A DNA stretch of 64,000 nucleotides from Streptomyces diastatochromogenes. Lineage in GTDB: Bacteria > Actinomycetota > Actinomycetes > Streptomycetales > Streptomycetaceae. Where the stretch lies: NCBI RefSeq assembly GCF_002242805.1, contig NZ_MCGQ01000016.1:62481-126480 (forward strand), read 5' to 3'. The translations under genes were made by a program, and so were the position numbers. How positions within the stretch are numbered: the stretch's first letter is position 1; each line of letters begins with the position of its first letter. Of the stretch, positions 1-8,697 are shown in pieces. Under the pieces are notes generated by a model. It made no database searches, had not been told where the DNA came from, and saw nothing but the letters and a program-made list of their open reading frames with translations.

Positions 1-29
1 TTCGGCGTTCCGTTCCGGTCAGTCCCCGG

Positions 30-989
30 TCAGTCCCTCCCCGCCCGGGCCAGGGCATCGTCGGCCTGAGCGGCCAGGGCGGTGACGAGGTCGGCCGCGG
101 GGGGCAGGTCGGTGACGAGGTCGACGGCCTCGCCCGCCCACACCGGGAGCGCAGGGATGTCGCCGCGGGCCACGTCCGCCTGATAGGCCAGCCGAGCCTC
201 GGGGTTCGCCGCGAGTTCGGCCTCCCGGTCCCGCCACTGGTCGAGGTAGGGATGGCCGAGGGTGCGAGCCGTGTACTTGGACGGCCAGCGGGCCCCTCGG
301 GCGATGTCGAGGACACGGTTGCGCTCGGTGTCCTGCCCGCGCCCCTCGACGATCGCCTTGGCGACCGAGGGGTCGACCAGGGACTCGGCCGTGGCCTGGA
401 AGCGGGTGCCGATGAGCGCGCCGGCGGCGCCGAGAGCCAGGGCGGCGGCCACGCCACGGCCGTCGGCGATCCCACCGGCCGCCAGCACCGGCACCGGTGC
501 CACCAGATCCACCACGACCGGCACGAACGGCAGCGTGGATCGCCCGAGCCGGGCACCGTGCCCCCCGCTCTCCGTGCCCTGCGCCACGATGACGTCGGCG
601 CCCAGGTCCACCGCCTGCCGGGCTTCCTCCAGATCGGTGACCTGGATGATCAGCGCCGCACCGGCCGCGCGGACACGTTCGGTGAACGGACTCGGATCCC
701 CGAAGGACAGCATCACCGCCCCGGGGTCGTGCTCCAGCGCATGGTCCACCGCACCGACATCGATCGCCCAGCTCAGGAACCCCACACCCCACGGCTGCCC
801 GGAATCCGCCACGATCGGCAGCTCGCGCGCCAGCCAGTCCCGGTCCCCGTACGCGCCACCCAGCAGTCCGAGCCCGCCCCCACGGGAGACGGCCGCCGCC
901 AGCGCACCCCCGGCCGATCCGCCCATCGGTGCCAACGCGATCGGATGCCGCACACCGAACAACTTCGTGAACGCCGTCGACAATGCCAT
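30..989 (-). CDS. Nitronate monooxygenase-like FMN protein
   Basis: A 319-residue TIM-barrel flavoprotein of the nitronate monooxygenase/2-nitropropane dioxygenase family, which oxidises alkyl nitronates using FMN. The N-terminus carries the typical LFGVRHPIALAPMGG stretch. A middle ESGGHGA motif holds the family's catalytic histidine. Near the C-terminus AAGGIADG followed by GALIGTRF is the FMN phosphate-binding loop. I start at the ATG at 989 (MALSTAF), where homology begins. In-frame ATGs at 998, 1001 and 1061 would only add a low-complexity leader. The gene faces the left edge and nothing in its context shows the substrate. Family assignment is firm; true nitronate activity is inferred. 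Confidence 0.88.
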   Translation of the reverse strand: MALSTAFTKLFGVRHPIALAPMGGSAGGALAAAVSRGGGLGLLGGAYGDRDWLARELPIVADSGQPWGVGFLSWAIDVGAVDHALEHDPGAVMLSFGDPSPFTERVRAAGAALIIQVTDLEEARQAVDLGADVIVAQGTESGGHGARLGRSTLPFVPVVVDLVAPVPVLAAGGIADGRGVAAALALGAAGALIGTRFQATAESLVDPSVAKAIVEGRGQDTERNRVLDIARGARWPSKYTARTLGHPYLDQWRDREAELAANPEARLAYQADVARGDIPALPVWAGEAVDLVTDLPPAADLVTALAAQADDALARAGRD

Positions 990-1093
990 GACCGCCATCA
1001 TCCCCTGGGCGGCCCGTGCAGGGAGCCGCTTGTTATGGTTTGCGGCTCGGAAGGCCCGCACGTCAGCGGCCCTTGGGCTCTGGGGAGGGCCGG

Positions 1094-1558
1094 ATGACGG
1101 TGAAGTTCGCGTACGAGAACGTCGGGGCGCCGGACCTGGAGCGGCGCGGCCTGCGTCCCGAGACCGCGCCCACGGCCGTGCTGCTCGTGGACATCGAATC
1201 CGACCTGATCATCCGGGACGGGGACCGTGTGGTGATGGCGGAGGGGCTGTTCCCGGTGGCCGAGCTGGCGCGAGCGCTGGTGGGTTGGCTGGGGCGGCCG
1301 GCCGGTGCGCGTGGTGATTTCGAGTTCGACTCGATGTCCTACGCGGATGTGGGTGAGGTGCGGATCTCGCGGATCCCGCGGATCTCGGGATCTTCCGAAA
1401 GATGGCGGGTCGGCTCCGTCTCCGAGCCGGACTCGTGGACCTCAGCGGTCGGCTGGGAGGTGCTCGTCGCGGAGATCGAACGGTTCGTGAGCGCCGTACG
1501 CGAGGACGTGGTGGCGCTGGGCGCCGACCCTGGCCTGATCCCCGATCTGCCGGTCTGA
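1094..1558 (+). CDS. Hypothetical protein, 154 aa
   Basis: I do not recognise a characterised family. The product begins MTVKFAYENVGAPDLE and is a soluble, acidic protein without signal peptide or membrane segment. It ends in an amphipathic helix (WEVLVAEIERFVSAVRED). Its middle contains RISRIPRIS, encoded by three near-identical 9-base units at 1360-1386. This may be a small slippage-born insertion. I chose the ATG at 1094 because GGAGGG lies just upstream and the sequence before it reads as non-coding. The gene runs divergently from the nitronate monooxygenase and converges on a secreted protein gene across a strong hairpin. Confidence 0.75.
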   Translation: MTVKFAYENVGAPDLERRGLRPETAPTAVLLVDIESDLIIRDGDRVVMAEGLFPVAELARALVGWLGRPAGARGDFEFDSMSYADVGEVRISRIPRISGSSERWRVGSVSEPDSWTSAVGWEVLVAEIERFVSAVREDVVALGADPGLIPDLPV

Positions 1559-1581
1559 TCCCCGATCTGTCGGACAGGGCT

Positions 1582-1625
1582 CGTCGGGGCGGCGGCACCC
1601 GCGCGGGGACACCGCCGCCCCGACG
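1582..1625. terminator. Bidirectional hairpin terminator
   Basis: A perfect 14-base inverted repeat (CGTCGGGGCGGCGG at 1582-1595, its complement at 1612-1625, 16-base loop) lies exactly between two convergent genes. There is no T-tract, which is usual for Streptomyces terminators. Confidence 0.7.
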
Positions 1626-1631
1626 GCACTG

Positions 1632-2165
1632 TCAGAGCGTGCCTTCGTTGTTGACCGGGCCGACCTGGAAGACGCCGGAGCAGATGGTCCAGCGAGCCGG
1701 GACGAGGGCCGCGGTGTGCGAGGCCGGTGGATAGATCCTCAGGTAGGAGCCGGTGCGGAGGCAGGGGCCGCCGATGGGGCCGTTGGTGGTGCGGATGACC
1801 GCGAAGGTGGAGCGGGCGGGGGCGAGCGTCACCGTCGAGTAGGACTCACTTGTGCGGGTGGCGGCCGCTCCGATCTGGTGATGGGCGGTGTCCAGGACGC
1901 TGACGCCCGGGTAGCCGCGCAGGGCGCACTTGGTGGTGCTGGTGTTGGTGAATCGGATGGTCCAGTAGAGCGATCCGGCCGCGCCTTCCTTACGGCCCAT
2001 GGAGAGGTAGAGATCACTCACGGCACAGGTACGGGCCCCGGCCGACGCCTGCGCCGCCGTCGAGGTCACGCCCCATGCGGCTCCGCCGGCCGTGAGCCCG
2101 GCGAGCGCGGCGGTCAGCAGGGCGACCGTGCCGCGGCGGGAGAAGTGGTGAGAGTGCAGAGACAT
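1632..2165 (-). CDS. Secreted DUF4232-type protein
   Basis: A 177-residue exported protein. Residues 1-40 form a signal peptide (charged MSLHSHHFSRR, a hydrophobic Ala/Gly-rich core, a cleavage region around AAQASA). The mature part matches the DUF4232 pattern common in Streptomyces lipoproteins and secreted proteins. It has an early cysteine (RTCAVSDLYLS), WTIRFTNTS, a second cysteine in KCALRGYPGVSVLD, and late cysteines in PCLRTGSYLRIY and WTICSG, probably forming disulphides. There is no lipobox. GGAGG stands about nine bases before the ATG. Function of the domain is unknown; it has the look of a beta-sandwich surface protein. Confidence 0.85.
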   Translation of the reverse strand: MSLHSHHFSRRGTVALLTAALAGLTAGGAAWGVTSTAAQASAGARTCAVSDLYLSMGRKEGAAGSLYWTIRFTNTSTTKCALRGYPGVSVLDTAHHQIGAAATRTSESYSTVTLAPARSTFAVIRTTNGPIGGPCLRTGSYLRIYPPASHTAALVPARWTICSGVFQVGPVNNEGTL

Positions 2166-2293
2166 GGCGCATCCGCCTCCATCGGGCGAATGGGTGGATG
2201 TAGGTCATTGTGTTGGATGCGCCCTCGCCGGAAAAAGTTGTGCAGTTCGCCGGGAAAAGTCCCGCCCGGCCACGGGTGCCTCCCGGCCGGGGC

Positions 2294-2761
2294 TCACCAC
2301 CCCTCGACACCCTTCGCGAGCCGCCGATGCCACCAAGGCGCTGCCGGCCCGGCCAGCGGGTCGGGAAGCGTGAGGCGCAGGTAGCGGCGGTCCAGCGGCG
2401 TCACCGCGCGCCGCAGCTCGGCCCGTGCCCGGGGAGGGAGCAGGGGCAGGATGTCGGCCAGGGCGTCCCGGGCCTGGCGTACGTCGTCGAGGGCGCAGCC
2501 CGGGCAGCTGGGGCAGTAGGACTCGCGGGGGTAGCGGGGGCGGTTTCCCGGAGGGTGGAGAAACGCGCGGTAGCGCCGCAGGGCGGTCTCGGTCGCGCCG
2601 CGCGAGAACCAGAAGCCGGGGGAGAGGCGCTCCGCGCGGTGGATGGCGAGGCTGGTACGGGCGGACAGGCCGGGTATGCGGGCCGGAGGCGGCTCTTTCC
2701 AGAAGCGGGGGCCGGGGGCGGGTCGTGCGCCGCGCAGGGCGCCGGGCCGGTTACGCGGCAT
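2294..2761 (-). CDS. Hypothetical protein with CPSCPGC motif
   Basis: A 155-residue basic, proline- and arginine-rich protein of unknown function. The central YCPSCPGCALDDVRQAR segment has three clustered cysteines that could bind metal. It is followed by a helical stretch (ARDALADILPLLPPRARAELRRAV) and a C-terminal WWHRRL. The N-terminal 45 residues are low in complexity, so the true start may be later. It is transcribed away from the downstream short-chain dehydrogenase. Coding potential rests on the conserved-looking C-terminal half, so confidence is moderate. Confidence 0.6.
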   Translation of the reverse strand: MPRNRPGALRGARPAPGPRFWKEPPPARIPGLSARTSLAIHRAERLSPGFWFSRGATETALRRYRAFLHPPGNRPRYPRESYCPSCPGCALDDVRQARDALADILPLLPPRARAELRRAVTPLDRRYLRLTLPDPLAGPAAPWWHRRLAKGVEGW

Positions 2762-2971
2762 CGGCCTTTCGGGGTGTGGTCATGAACTCCATGGTGCCTT
2801 ACGGGACTTCGTGACGTCGCTGCGGGCTGCCCCGAGCCCGGACAGTGATCCGCGCCAAGGGATCGGGCACGGCGTCACGGGAAACAGGGCCCCCACGCCT
2901 ACCCTGGACCCGTCAGCCCAGGGCCGGCCCCCGGTCCGCCCGTCCCGTCGAGCACCGCGAGGAGGAGCCCC

Positions 2972-3895
2972 ATGGGCTGGACCGCGCAGGACATCCCCGA
3001 CCAGACCGGCCGCGTGGCCGTCGTCACCGGTGCCAACAGCGGGCTCGGGTACGTGACCGCGCGGGAGCTGGCCCGCAAAGGGGCCCGTGTGGTGCTCGCG
3101 TGTCGGAGTGAGGGGCGGGGGCGTGTTGCCCGGGAGCGGCTCGTGGTGGAGGTGCCGGGGGCCGAGGTCGAGGTGGAGCGGCTGGACCTCGGGGATCTGG
3201 CGTCCGTGCGGGACTTCGCGGAGCGGGTGCCGTACGAGCGGATCGATCTGCTCGTCAACAACGCGGGCGTCATGGCGCCGCCGTACGGGACGACGGCCGA
3301 CGGGTTCGAGACGCAGTTCGGGGTCAATCATCTCGGCCACTTCGCGCTCACCGGGCTGCTGCTGCCCGCCCTGCTGGCCACCCCGGGCGCGCGCGTCGTG
3401 ACCGTGTCCAGCATGATGCACGCCCTCGCCAACATCGACCTCCACGACCTCAACAGCGGGCGAAAGTACCGGCGTTGGACCGCCTACGCCCGGTCCAAGA
3501 CCGCCAATCTGCTCTTCACCCATGAGCTGGCGCGGAGGCTGGCCGCGCACGACACCGGCCTCGTCGCGGCCGCCGCCCACCCGGGCTATGCCGCCACCAA
3601 CCTCCAGACGGCTGGGCCGCGGGCCGAGGGGCGCAGGGGAGCCGAGCGGGCCATGGAGATCGGCAACCGGGTCTTCGCCCAGCCGGCGGAGGCGGGCGCG
3701 CTGCCCACGCTGTACGCGGCGACCGCGGACGAGGTCCGGCCGGACTCCTTCTTCGGGCCCTCGTTCGCGATGTGGCGGGGTGCGCCGGCGCCCTCCTGGC
3801 GGGCGCCGTGGACGCTCAATGACCAGGCGGCCGACAGGCTTTGGGATGCCTCGGTGCGGCTCACGGGCGTGGACTTCGGCGCCCTCAAGGTGTGA
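2972..3895 (+). CDS. Short-chain dehydrogenase, retinol dehydrogenase-like
   Basis: A 307-residue NAD(P)-dependent SDR oxidoreductase. The Rossmann motif VVTGANSGLG lies near residue 12, NNAGVM near residue 90, and the catalytic Tyr-x-x-x-Lys in AYARSK near residue 175, preceded by the catalytic serine region VTVSSMMH. The length and the extended C-terminus (FGPSFAMWRGAPAPSWRAPW) match the light-dependent protochlorophyllide reductase/retinol dehydrogenase-like group rather than classical 250-residue SDRs. GAGGAGGAG precedes the ATG by about five bases. Substrate unknown. It stands alone, with the sugar importer starting 80 bases further on. Confidence 0.9.
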   Translation: MGWTAQDIPDQTGRVAVVTGANSGLGYVTARELARKGARVVLACRSEGRGRVARERLVVEVPGAEVEVERLDLGDLASVRDFAERVPYERIDLLVNNAGVMAPPYGTTADGFETQFGVNHLGHFALTGLLLPALLATPGARVVTVSSMMHALANIDLHDLNSGRKYRRWTAYARSKTANLLFTHELARRLAAHDTGLVAAAAHPGYAATNLQTAGPRAEGRRGAERAMEIGNRVFAQPAEAGALPTLYAATADEVRPDSFFGPSFAMWRGAPAPSWRAPWTLNDQAADRLWDASVRLTGVDFGALKV

Positions 3896-3978
3896 CACGC
3901 CGCCGCAACACCCCCTTCGTAATCCCGGCGCATGGTTGATCGTTGGGCCGTGCATCGATGACGAACGTCAGGGGGCAC

Positions 3979-5229
3979 ATGATGAGGGGCATCAGTCGCA
4001 GGGCGCTGCTGGCGGCGGGCGTGGGTGGCGGACTGGTCACGGCGTGCGGTTCCAACACCGGACGCGGGGGCGGCTCGGGGCCGGCGCTGTCGCAGTGGTA
4101 CCACCAGTACGGCGAGGCCGGCACCCAGCAGGCCGTGCAGCGGTACGCCGCCGCGTACCGGAAGGCCGACGTCGGGGTGCAGTGGCGGCCGGGCGACTAC
4201 GACCAGCAGACCGCCGCCGCCCTGCTCACCGACTCCGGGCCGGACGTCTTCGAGGGCAGTCCCACGCTCGACCAGATCCAGGGCGGTCAGGTCGTCGACC
4301 TCACCGATCTCCTCGACGGGGTCAGGGACGACTTCAACCCGGCCGTCCTCACGCCGAAGACGTACGAGGGGAAGATCTGGGGCATCCCCCAGGTCATCGA
4401 CATGCAGCTGCTCTACTACCGCAAGAGCCTCCTCGCGGACGCGGGAGTCGAGCCGCCCACCACCCTGGACGCCCTCATCGACGCCGCCGGGAAACTCACC
4501 AGCGGCAAGGTCAAGGGGCTCTTCCTCGGCAACGACGGGGGAGCGGGGGTGCTCGGCGGAACTCCCTTGTACGCGGCCGGACTTCGACTGGTGACCGACG
4601 ACGGCAAGGTCGGCTTCGACGACCCCTCCGCCGCCCGCACCCTCGGCAAACTGCACCGGCTCCACGCCGACAGGTCCCTCCTCCTCGGCGCACCCGCCGA
4701 CTGGTCCGATCCGTCCGCCTTCCTCCAGGGGCTGACCGCCATGCAGTGGTCCGGGCTGTGGGCGCTGCCCCAGGTCCAGAAGGAACTCGGCGACGACTTC
4801 GGGGTGCTTCCCTTCCCGAAGGACGGCGCCCACGGCCGACCCTCCGTTCCCGTCGGCGCGTACGGCGCCGCCGTCAGCGCGCGCAGCAGGCACAAGGAGG
4901 CCGCCAAGGCGTACGTGAAGTGGCTGTGGGTCGAACGCACCGACTACCAGGAGGACTTCGCTCTCTCCTACGGCTTCCACATCCCCGCCCGGATCTCCCT
5001 CGCCAAGAAGGCCACCGAGTTGAGGTCGGGCGCGGCCGCCGACGCCGTCCGGTTCACCACCGAGTACGGCTATGCCCAGCCCCTGCTGTGGACCCCGGCG
5101 GGCCAGACCGCCTACCAGGACGCGCTAAGCCGGATCATCAAGGACGGTGCGAGTCCGGAGAGCGAACTGCGTGCGGTCGTACGGAAGGTGTCGGCCGAGC
5201 TGGACCGGGTGAAGAAGAAGTCGTCGTGA
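3979..5229 (+). CDS. Sugar ABC transporter substrate-binding lipoprotein
   Basis: An extracellular solute-binding protein of family 1, about 416 residues. After RGISRRALLAAG comes the lipobox LVTAC-GS, so the mature protein is probably a lipid-anchored binding protein outside the membrane. The twin arginine-like ISRRALLA stretch could route it through Tat. The body has typical features such as DVFEGSPTLDQIQ, KIWGIPQVIDMQLLYYRKS and MQWSGLWALPQV, which point to an oligosaccharide ligand. Starts at 3958, 3979 and 3982 are possible. I chose 3979, just after AGGGGG. Its stop overlaps the first permease by four bases, making one operon. Confidence 0.92.
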   Translation: MMRGISRRALLAAGVGGGLVTACGSNTGRGGGSGPALSQWYHQYGEAGTQQAVQRYAAAYRKADVGVQWRPGDYDQQTAAALLTDSGPDVFEGSPTLDQIQGGQVVDLTDLLDGVRDDFNPAVLTPKTYEGKIWGIPQVIDMQLLYYRKSLLADAGVEPPTTLDALIDAAGKLTSGKVKGLFLGNDGGAGVLGGTPLYAAGLRLVTDDGKVGFDDPSAARTLGKLHRLHADRSLLLGAPADWSDPSAFLQGLTAMQWSGLWALPQVQKELGDDFGVLPFPKDGAHGRPSVPVGAYGAAVSARSRHKEAAKAYVKWLWVERTDYQEDFALSYGFHIPARISLAKKATELRSGAAADAVRFTTEYGYAQPLLWTPAGQTAYQDALSRIIKDGASPESELRAVVRKVSAELDRVKKKSS

Positions 5230-6128
5230 GGCGCAACCGGGCGCTCTGGTTCTGGGTCTTCGTCGGGCCCTTCGCCCTCGGCCTCGCCCTGTTCACGTAC
5301 GTCCCGCTGCTGTGGAGCGTGGCGCTCAGCTTCTTCGACGCGCACAACACCGTCACGCCCACGCGCTTCGTCGGCCTGGACAACTACACGGCGATGCTGC
5401 GGGACGACGCGTTCGTCGACAGCCTGCGGACCTTCCTGGTCTTCACCGCGTTCATCGTGCCCGTCACGTACGTGTTCTCCCTCTCCCTCGCCCTGATGGT
5501 CAACCGCGTCGGGCGCGTCCGGGCCTTCTTCCGGTCCGTGTTCTTCCTGCCGGCCGCGTGCAGTTACGTCGTCGCGGCCCTCGTCTGGAAGATGTCGCTC
5601 TTCAGCGGGGTGCGGTTCGGGCTGGTGAACACGGTGCTGGGGTGGTTCGGCGGTGATCCGGTCGCCTGGCTGTCCACCACGGAGCCGCCCTGGTACTGGC
5701 TGGTCATCGTCACCGTACGGCTGTGGTTGCAGACCGGGTTCTACATGATCCTGTTCCTCGCCGGGCTGCAGCGGATCGACCCGGCGCTGTACGAGGCGGC
5801 CGCCGTGGACGGGGCCCGGCCCGGCTGGACCGTGCTGCGGCACATCACCCTGCCCCAGCTGCGGGCCACCTCGGTCGCGGTGGTGCTGTTGCTCGTCGTC
5901 AACGCCTTCCAGGCCTTCGACGAGTTCTACAACCTGCTGTCCGACGCCAGGGGGTACCCGCCGTACGCCCGGCCACCGCTCGTCTACCTCTACTACACCG
6001 CCCTCGGGCAGGGGCAGAACCTGGGGCTCGGCAGCGCGGGGGCGGTGATCCTGGCGCTGGTCGTCGCCGTCGTCACGGTGGGACAGGCGCGGTGGCTGAG
6101 GCTGGGGAGGACGGACGCCGATGGATGA
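5226..6128 (+). CDS. Sugar ABC transporter permease 1 (MalF type)
   Basis: An integral membrane permease of 300 residues with six predicted helices and a binding-protein-dependent transport domain. The cytoplasmic coupling loop EAAAVDGARPGWTVLRHITLP fits the EAA motif that contacts the ATPase. The GTG start at 5226 lies inside the GTGA overlap with the binding-protein gene, so translation is coupled. The product imports sugars with the preceding lipoprotein and following permease. No ATPase gene is adjacent. In Streptomyces such importers usually share the general ATPase MsiK encoded elsewhere, which I infer here. Confidence 0.93.
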   Translation: MRRNRALWFWVFVGPFALGLALFTYVPLLWSVALSFFDAHNTVTPTRFVGLDNYTAMLRDDAFVDSLRTFLVFTAFIVPVTYVFSLSLALMVNRVGRVRAFFRSVFFLPAACSYVVAALVWKMSLFSGVRFGLVNTVLGWFGGDPVAWLSTTEPPWYWLVIVTVRLWLQTGFYMILFLAGLQRIDPALYEAAAVDGARPGWTVLRHITLPQLRATSVAVVLLLVVNAFQAFDEFYNLLSDARGYPPYARPPLVYLYYTALGQGQNLGLGSAGAVILALVVAVVTVGQARWLRLGRTDADG

Positions 6129-6954
6129 CGCCCTGGTGCGGGCCGGGCGGGCGCTGCGGCTGGTGCTGCTGATCGCGCTCGCCCTGCTCTTCCTGATCCC
6201 CTTCTACCTGCTGGTCCGCAACGGCCTGTCGAGCGAGCAGGACATCACCTCGCCCGAATGGACCTTCGTGCCGGGGGAGTTGAGGTGGGGGAACGTCCGG
6301 GAGCTGTTCGACGATCCTTCCGTCCCCTTCGCCCGCTCCCTCCTCAACAGCGCGCTGATCGCCGTCGCGACCACGCTCGGCACCCTCCTCCTCGCCTCCC
6401 TCGCGGGCTACGGCCTCGCCCGCATCCCCTACCGGCACGCGAACAAGGTCTTCTACGGCATCCTCGGCACCCTCCTGGTCCCGGCCGCCGTGACGTTCGT
6501 ACCGAGCTTCGTGCTGGTGTCGTCGCTGGGCTGGATCTCCACGCTCCGGGGCCTGATCGTCCCGACCCTGTTCTCGGCCTTCGCCTGCTTCGTCTTCCGG
6601 CAGTACTTCCTGGGATTTCCCCGGGAGTTGGAGGACGCGGCACAGGTTGACGGGCTCGGGTACTGGCGCACCTACTGGCTGGTCGTCGTGCCGAACGCCC
6701 GGCCCGTGTTCGCCGCCGTCGGGACCATCGTGTTCCTCGGCGCGTGGAACTCCTTCCTGTGGCCGCTGGTCATCGGGCAGGACCAGAGCGCCTGGACGGT
6801 ACAGGTGGCGCTGTCGTCCTTCACGACGTCCCAGGTGATCCGGCTGCACGAGCTGTTCGTGGCCGCCGCCGTGTCGATCCTGCCGTTGCTGCTGGTGTTC
6901 CTGTGCTTCCAGCGGTGGATCGTGGCGGGGGTGGAGCGGTCGGGGATCGACTAG
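6121..6954 (+). CDS. Sugar ABC transporter permease 2 (MalG type)
   Basis: The 277-residue partner permease with six hydrophobic segments. The EAA-type loop reads DAAQVDGLGYWRTYWLVVVP, with aspartate in place of the first glutamate. The C-terminal region NSFLWPLVI followed by WIVAGVERSGID is characteristic of carbohydrate-uptake family 1 permeases. Its ATG at 6121 lies within the last eight bases of permease 1, again implying translational coupling. The operon ends here; no glycosidase or regulator is attached, so the transported sugar cannot be deduced. Confidence 0.93.
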   Translation: MDDALVRAGRALRLVLLIALALLFLIPFYLLVRNGLSSEQDITSPEWTFVPGELRWGNVRELFDDPSVPFARSLLNSALIAVATTLGTLLLASLAGYGLARIPYRHANKVFYGILGTLLVPAAVTFVPSFVLVSSLGWISTLRGLIVPTLFSAFACFVFRQYFLGFPRELEDAAQVDGLGYWRTYWLVVVPNARPVFAAVGTIVFLGAWNSFLWPLVIGQDQSAWTVQVALSSFTTSQVIRLHELFVAAAVSILPLLLVFLCFQRWIVAGVERSGID

Positions 6955-6973
6955 GGCCCGTATGGTTCCCGGC

Positions 6974-7261
6974 ATGCGGTGCTGGATATGCGGTTCGGAC
7001 CGGCTGAGCCCGGTCGGGGAGCTGACCTCGGGTGAGCGATGGGGCGAACGCCTTCGGCTCAAGTTCCGCCGCCCGGGAATCCTGAAACCTCGGCCGGTGT
7101 TCGATGCCGGACTCGCGCGGGCCTGCCGGGACTGCGGAGCCCTGTTTCCGTTCCTCGACGAGTACGCCCGGCAGGAGCTGGACGCGATCGGCGACGATCT
7201 GACCGATGTCGAAGGCGCCCAGTCGCACCACTACGGGGTGTCGGACGGCTCCGGCCCGTGA
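6974..7261 (+). CDS. Small zinc-ribbon-like protein
   Basis: A 95-residue hypothetical protein. MRCWICGSD at the N-terminus and ACRDCGALFPF near residue 55 supply two CxxC pairs, the ligand set of a zinc ribbon or knuckle. The rest is a soluble helix (DEYARQELDAIGDDL). I prefer the ATG at 6974 because the CxxC motif then sits at the very N-terminus; an ATG at 6962 would add four residues. It follows the transporter by about 20 bases with no obvious ribosome site. It converges on the next SDR gene with a 10-base gap. Function unknown. Confidence 0.72.
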   Translation: MRCWICGSDRLSPVGELTSGERWGERLRLKFRRPGILKPRPVFDAGLARACRDCGALFPFLDEYARQELDAIGDDLTDVEGAQSHHYGVSDGSGP

Positions 7262-7271
7262 ACCCGCCCGC

Positions 7272-8039
7272 TCACAGCGAGCCGCCGCTGTCCACCACCA
7301 GGTCGGTGCCGACGAGCGAGGGCGCGTCGTCGGAGGCCAGGTAGAGGACGGCGGCGGCGACCTCCTCGGTGGTGGAGATCCGGCCGAGCGGGAGGGTGGC
7401 CTTCGCGCGTTCGGTGCGGCCGGCCTCCGTCTCGCCGGGGCGGAGCGACATCGAGGTGGCGGTGGCGCCCGGGCTGACCACGTTGATGCGGACGCCTTCG
7501 CCGATGTGGTCCAGGGCGGCGCCCCGGCTGAGGGCGGTCACGGCGGCCTTGGTCGCGGAGTAGGCGGCGGCTCCGGGGGAGGTGGCGTGCAGGCCGAACG
7601 TGGAGGACACGTTCACGATCGCGCCGCCCGACGGCTGGGTGCGCATCCGGCGGATCTGGGCCTGGAGGGCCAGGTGGACGCCGGTGACGTTGACGGCGAG
7701 CTGGGTGTGCCAGTCCTCCTCCGGCAGGTCGGCGAGAGGCTGCCCGCCCCGGAAGACGCCGGCGTTGTTGACGGCCACGTCCAGTGAGCCGAACTGCCCG
7801 ACGGCGGCCCGGACCAGCGCCTCCGCGTCGTCGGCACGGGAGACGTCGGCGGTCACCGCGAGGGCCTTGCCGCCCCGCTCCTCGATCAGCCGGACGGTCT
7901 CGTCCAGGGGCTCCCGCCGGCGCCCGGCGACGACGACCTGAGCGCCCTCCGCGGCGAGCGCGAGGGCGACGGCCCGTCCGATGCCGGAGCCGGCGCCGGT
8001 GACGAGGGCGGTCCTGCCGGTGAAACGGGTGGTGGTCAT
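7272..8039 (-). CDS. SDR family oxidoreductase
   Basis: A classical 255-residue short-chain dehydrogenase. It has the cofactor motif TGAGSGIG at residues 14-21, NNAGVF near residue 90, catalytic serine in VNVSSTFG, and YSATK as the Tyr-x-x-x-Lys pair near residue 160. AGRRREP after strand 2 suggests preference for NADP. AAGGGGAG stands three bases before the ATG. A TetR-type operator lies directly upstream of the ribosome site. The regulator encoded next door carries the same sequence in its own promoter, so this dehydrogenase is probably induced when that repressor binds its ligand. Substrate unknown. Confidence 0.92.
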   Translation of the reverse strand: MTTTRFTGRTALVTGAGSGIGRAVALALAAEGAQVVVAGRRREPLDETVRLIEERGGKALAVTADVSRADDAEALVRAAVGQFGSLDVAVNNAGVFRGGQPLADLPEEDWHTQLAVNVTGVHLALQAQIRRMRTQPSGGAIVNVSSTFGLHATSPGAAAYSATKAAVTALSRGAALDHIGEGVRINVVSPGATATSMSLRPGETEAGRTERAKATLPLGRISTTEEVAAAVLYLASDDAPSLVGTDLVVDSGGSL

Positions 8040-8053
8040 GATCTCCCCTTATT

Positions 8054-8069
8054 CTTGACCGATCGGTTC
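8054..8069. promoter_or_regulatory. TetR-type operator upstream of the SDR gene
   Basis: CTTGACCGATCGGTTC contains the perfect 10-base palindrome ACCGATCGGT. It lies 15-30 bases before the SDR start. A copy differing by one missing base sits in the tetR promoter at 8721-8735, in inverted orientation on the plus strand. The shared site is direct evidence that one repressor acts on both genes. Confidence 0.7.
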
Positions 8070-8112
8070 AGTATGAGGCAAGCAAAGAGGCCCTCCGGTG
8101 GAGGGCGGTGTG

Positions 8113-8697
8113 TCAGTCGAGCAGGGTCAGTGCCTGCTCCGCCGCTTCCCGTACCCGGGCCGGGTCCGAGGACGCCTTGCCGACGACCCGCAGGCCCTGC
8201 ATCAGCACCAGCAGCGTGCGGGCCAGGGCGAGCGGGTCGCGGTCGGACGGCAGCTCGCCCTGGGCCCGGGCGCGCACCAGCGTGGTGTGCAGGACCGTCT
8301 CCAGGTGGTCCCAGTTGCGCTCGACGCGCCGGGCGGCGGCGGGATCGTGCGGGGCCAGCTCGGCCGCAGTGTTGGTCACCAGGCAGCCGTTGAGGCGCAG
8401 TTCCCCGTGGGCGGACTCGTCCGCGTAGCGGCGTACGACCGCTCGTACGGCGGGCAGTGCGGGGCCCGGCTGGGACAGCTCGTGCACGATCCGTGCGAGT
8501 CCGGTCTGCTCGTACCGGTCGAACGCCTTCAGGTACAGCTCGTGCTTGTTGCCGAACGTCGCGTACAGGCTCGCCCTGCCGATGCCCAGGTGCTCGACCA
8601 GGTCGGTCATCGAGGTCGCCTCGTAGCCGCGCCGCCAGAACAGCTCCAGGGCTGACTGAAGTGCGGCGTCGGGGTCGAACTCCTTGGTCCTGGCCAT
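8113..8697 (-). CDS. TetR/AcrR family repressor
   Basis: A 194-residue one-domain repressor with an N-terminal helix-turn-helix (TSMTDLVEHLGIGRASLYAT, then FGNKHELYLKAFDRY) and an all-helical ligand domain containing an early cysteine (LNGCLVTN) near residue 100. It resembles the group that senses electrophiles or quinones, though that is inference. It is probably transcribed from a promoter only seven bases upstream, giving a leaderless mRNA, and represses itself and the downstream SDR. Its first 91 bases are also read, in another frame, as the tail of the upstream propeller gene. Confidence 0.9.
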   Translation of the reverse strand: MARTKEFDPDAALQSALELFWRRGYEATSMTDLVEHLGIGRASLYATFGNKHELYLKAFDRYEQTGLARIVHELSQPGPALPAVRAVVRRYADESAHGELRLNGCLVTNTAAELAPHDPAAARRVERNWDHLETVLHTTLVRARAQGELPSDRDPLALARTLLVLMQGLRVVGKASSDPARVREAAEQALTLLD

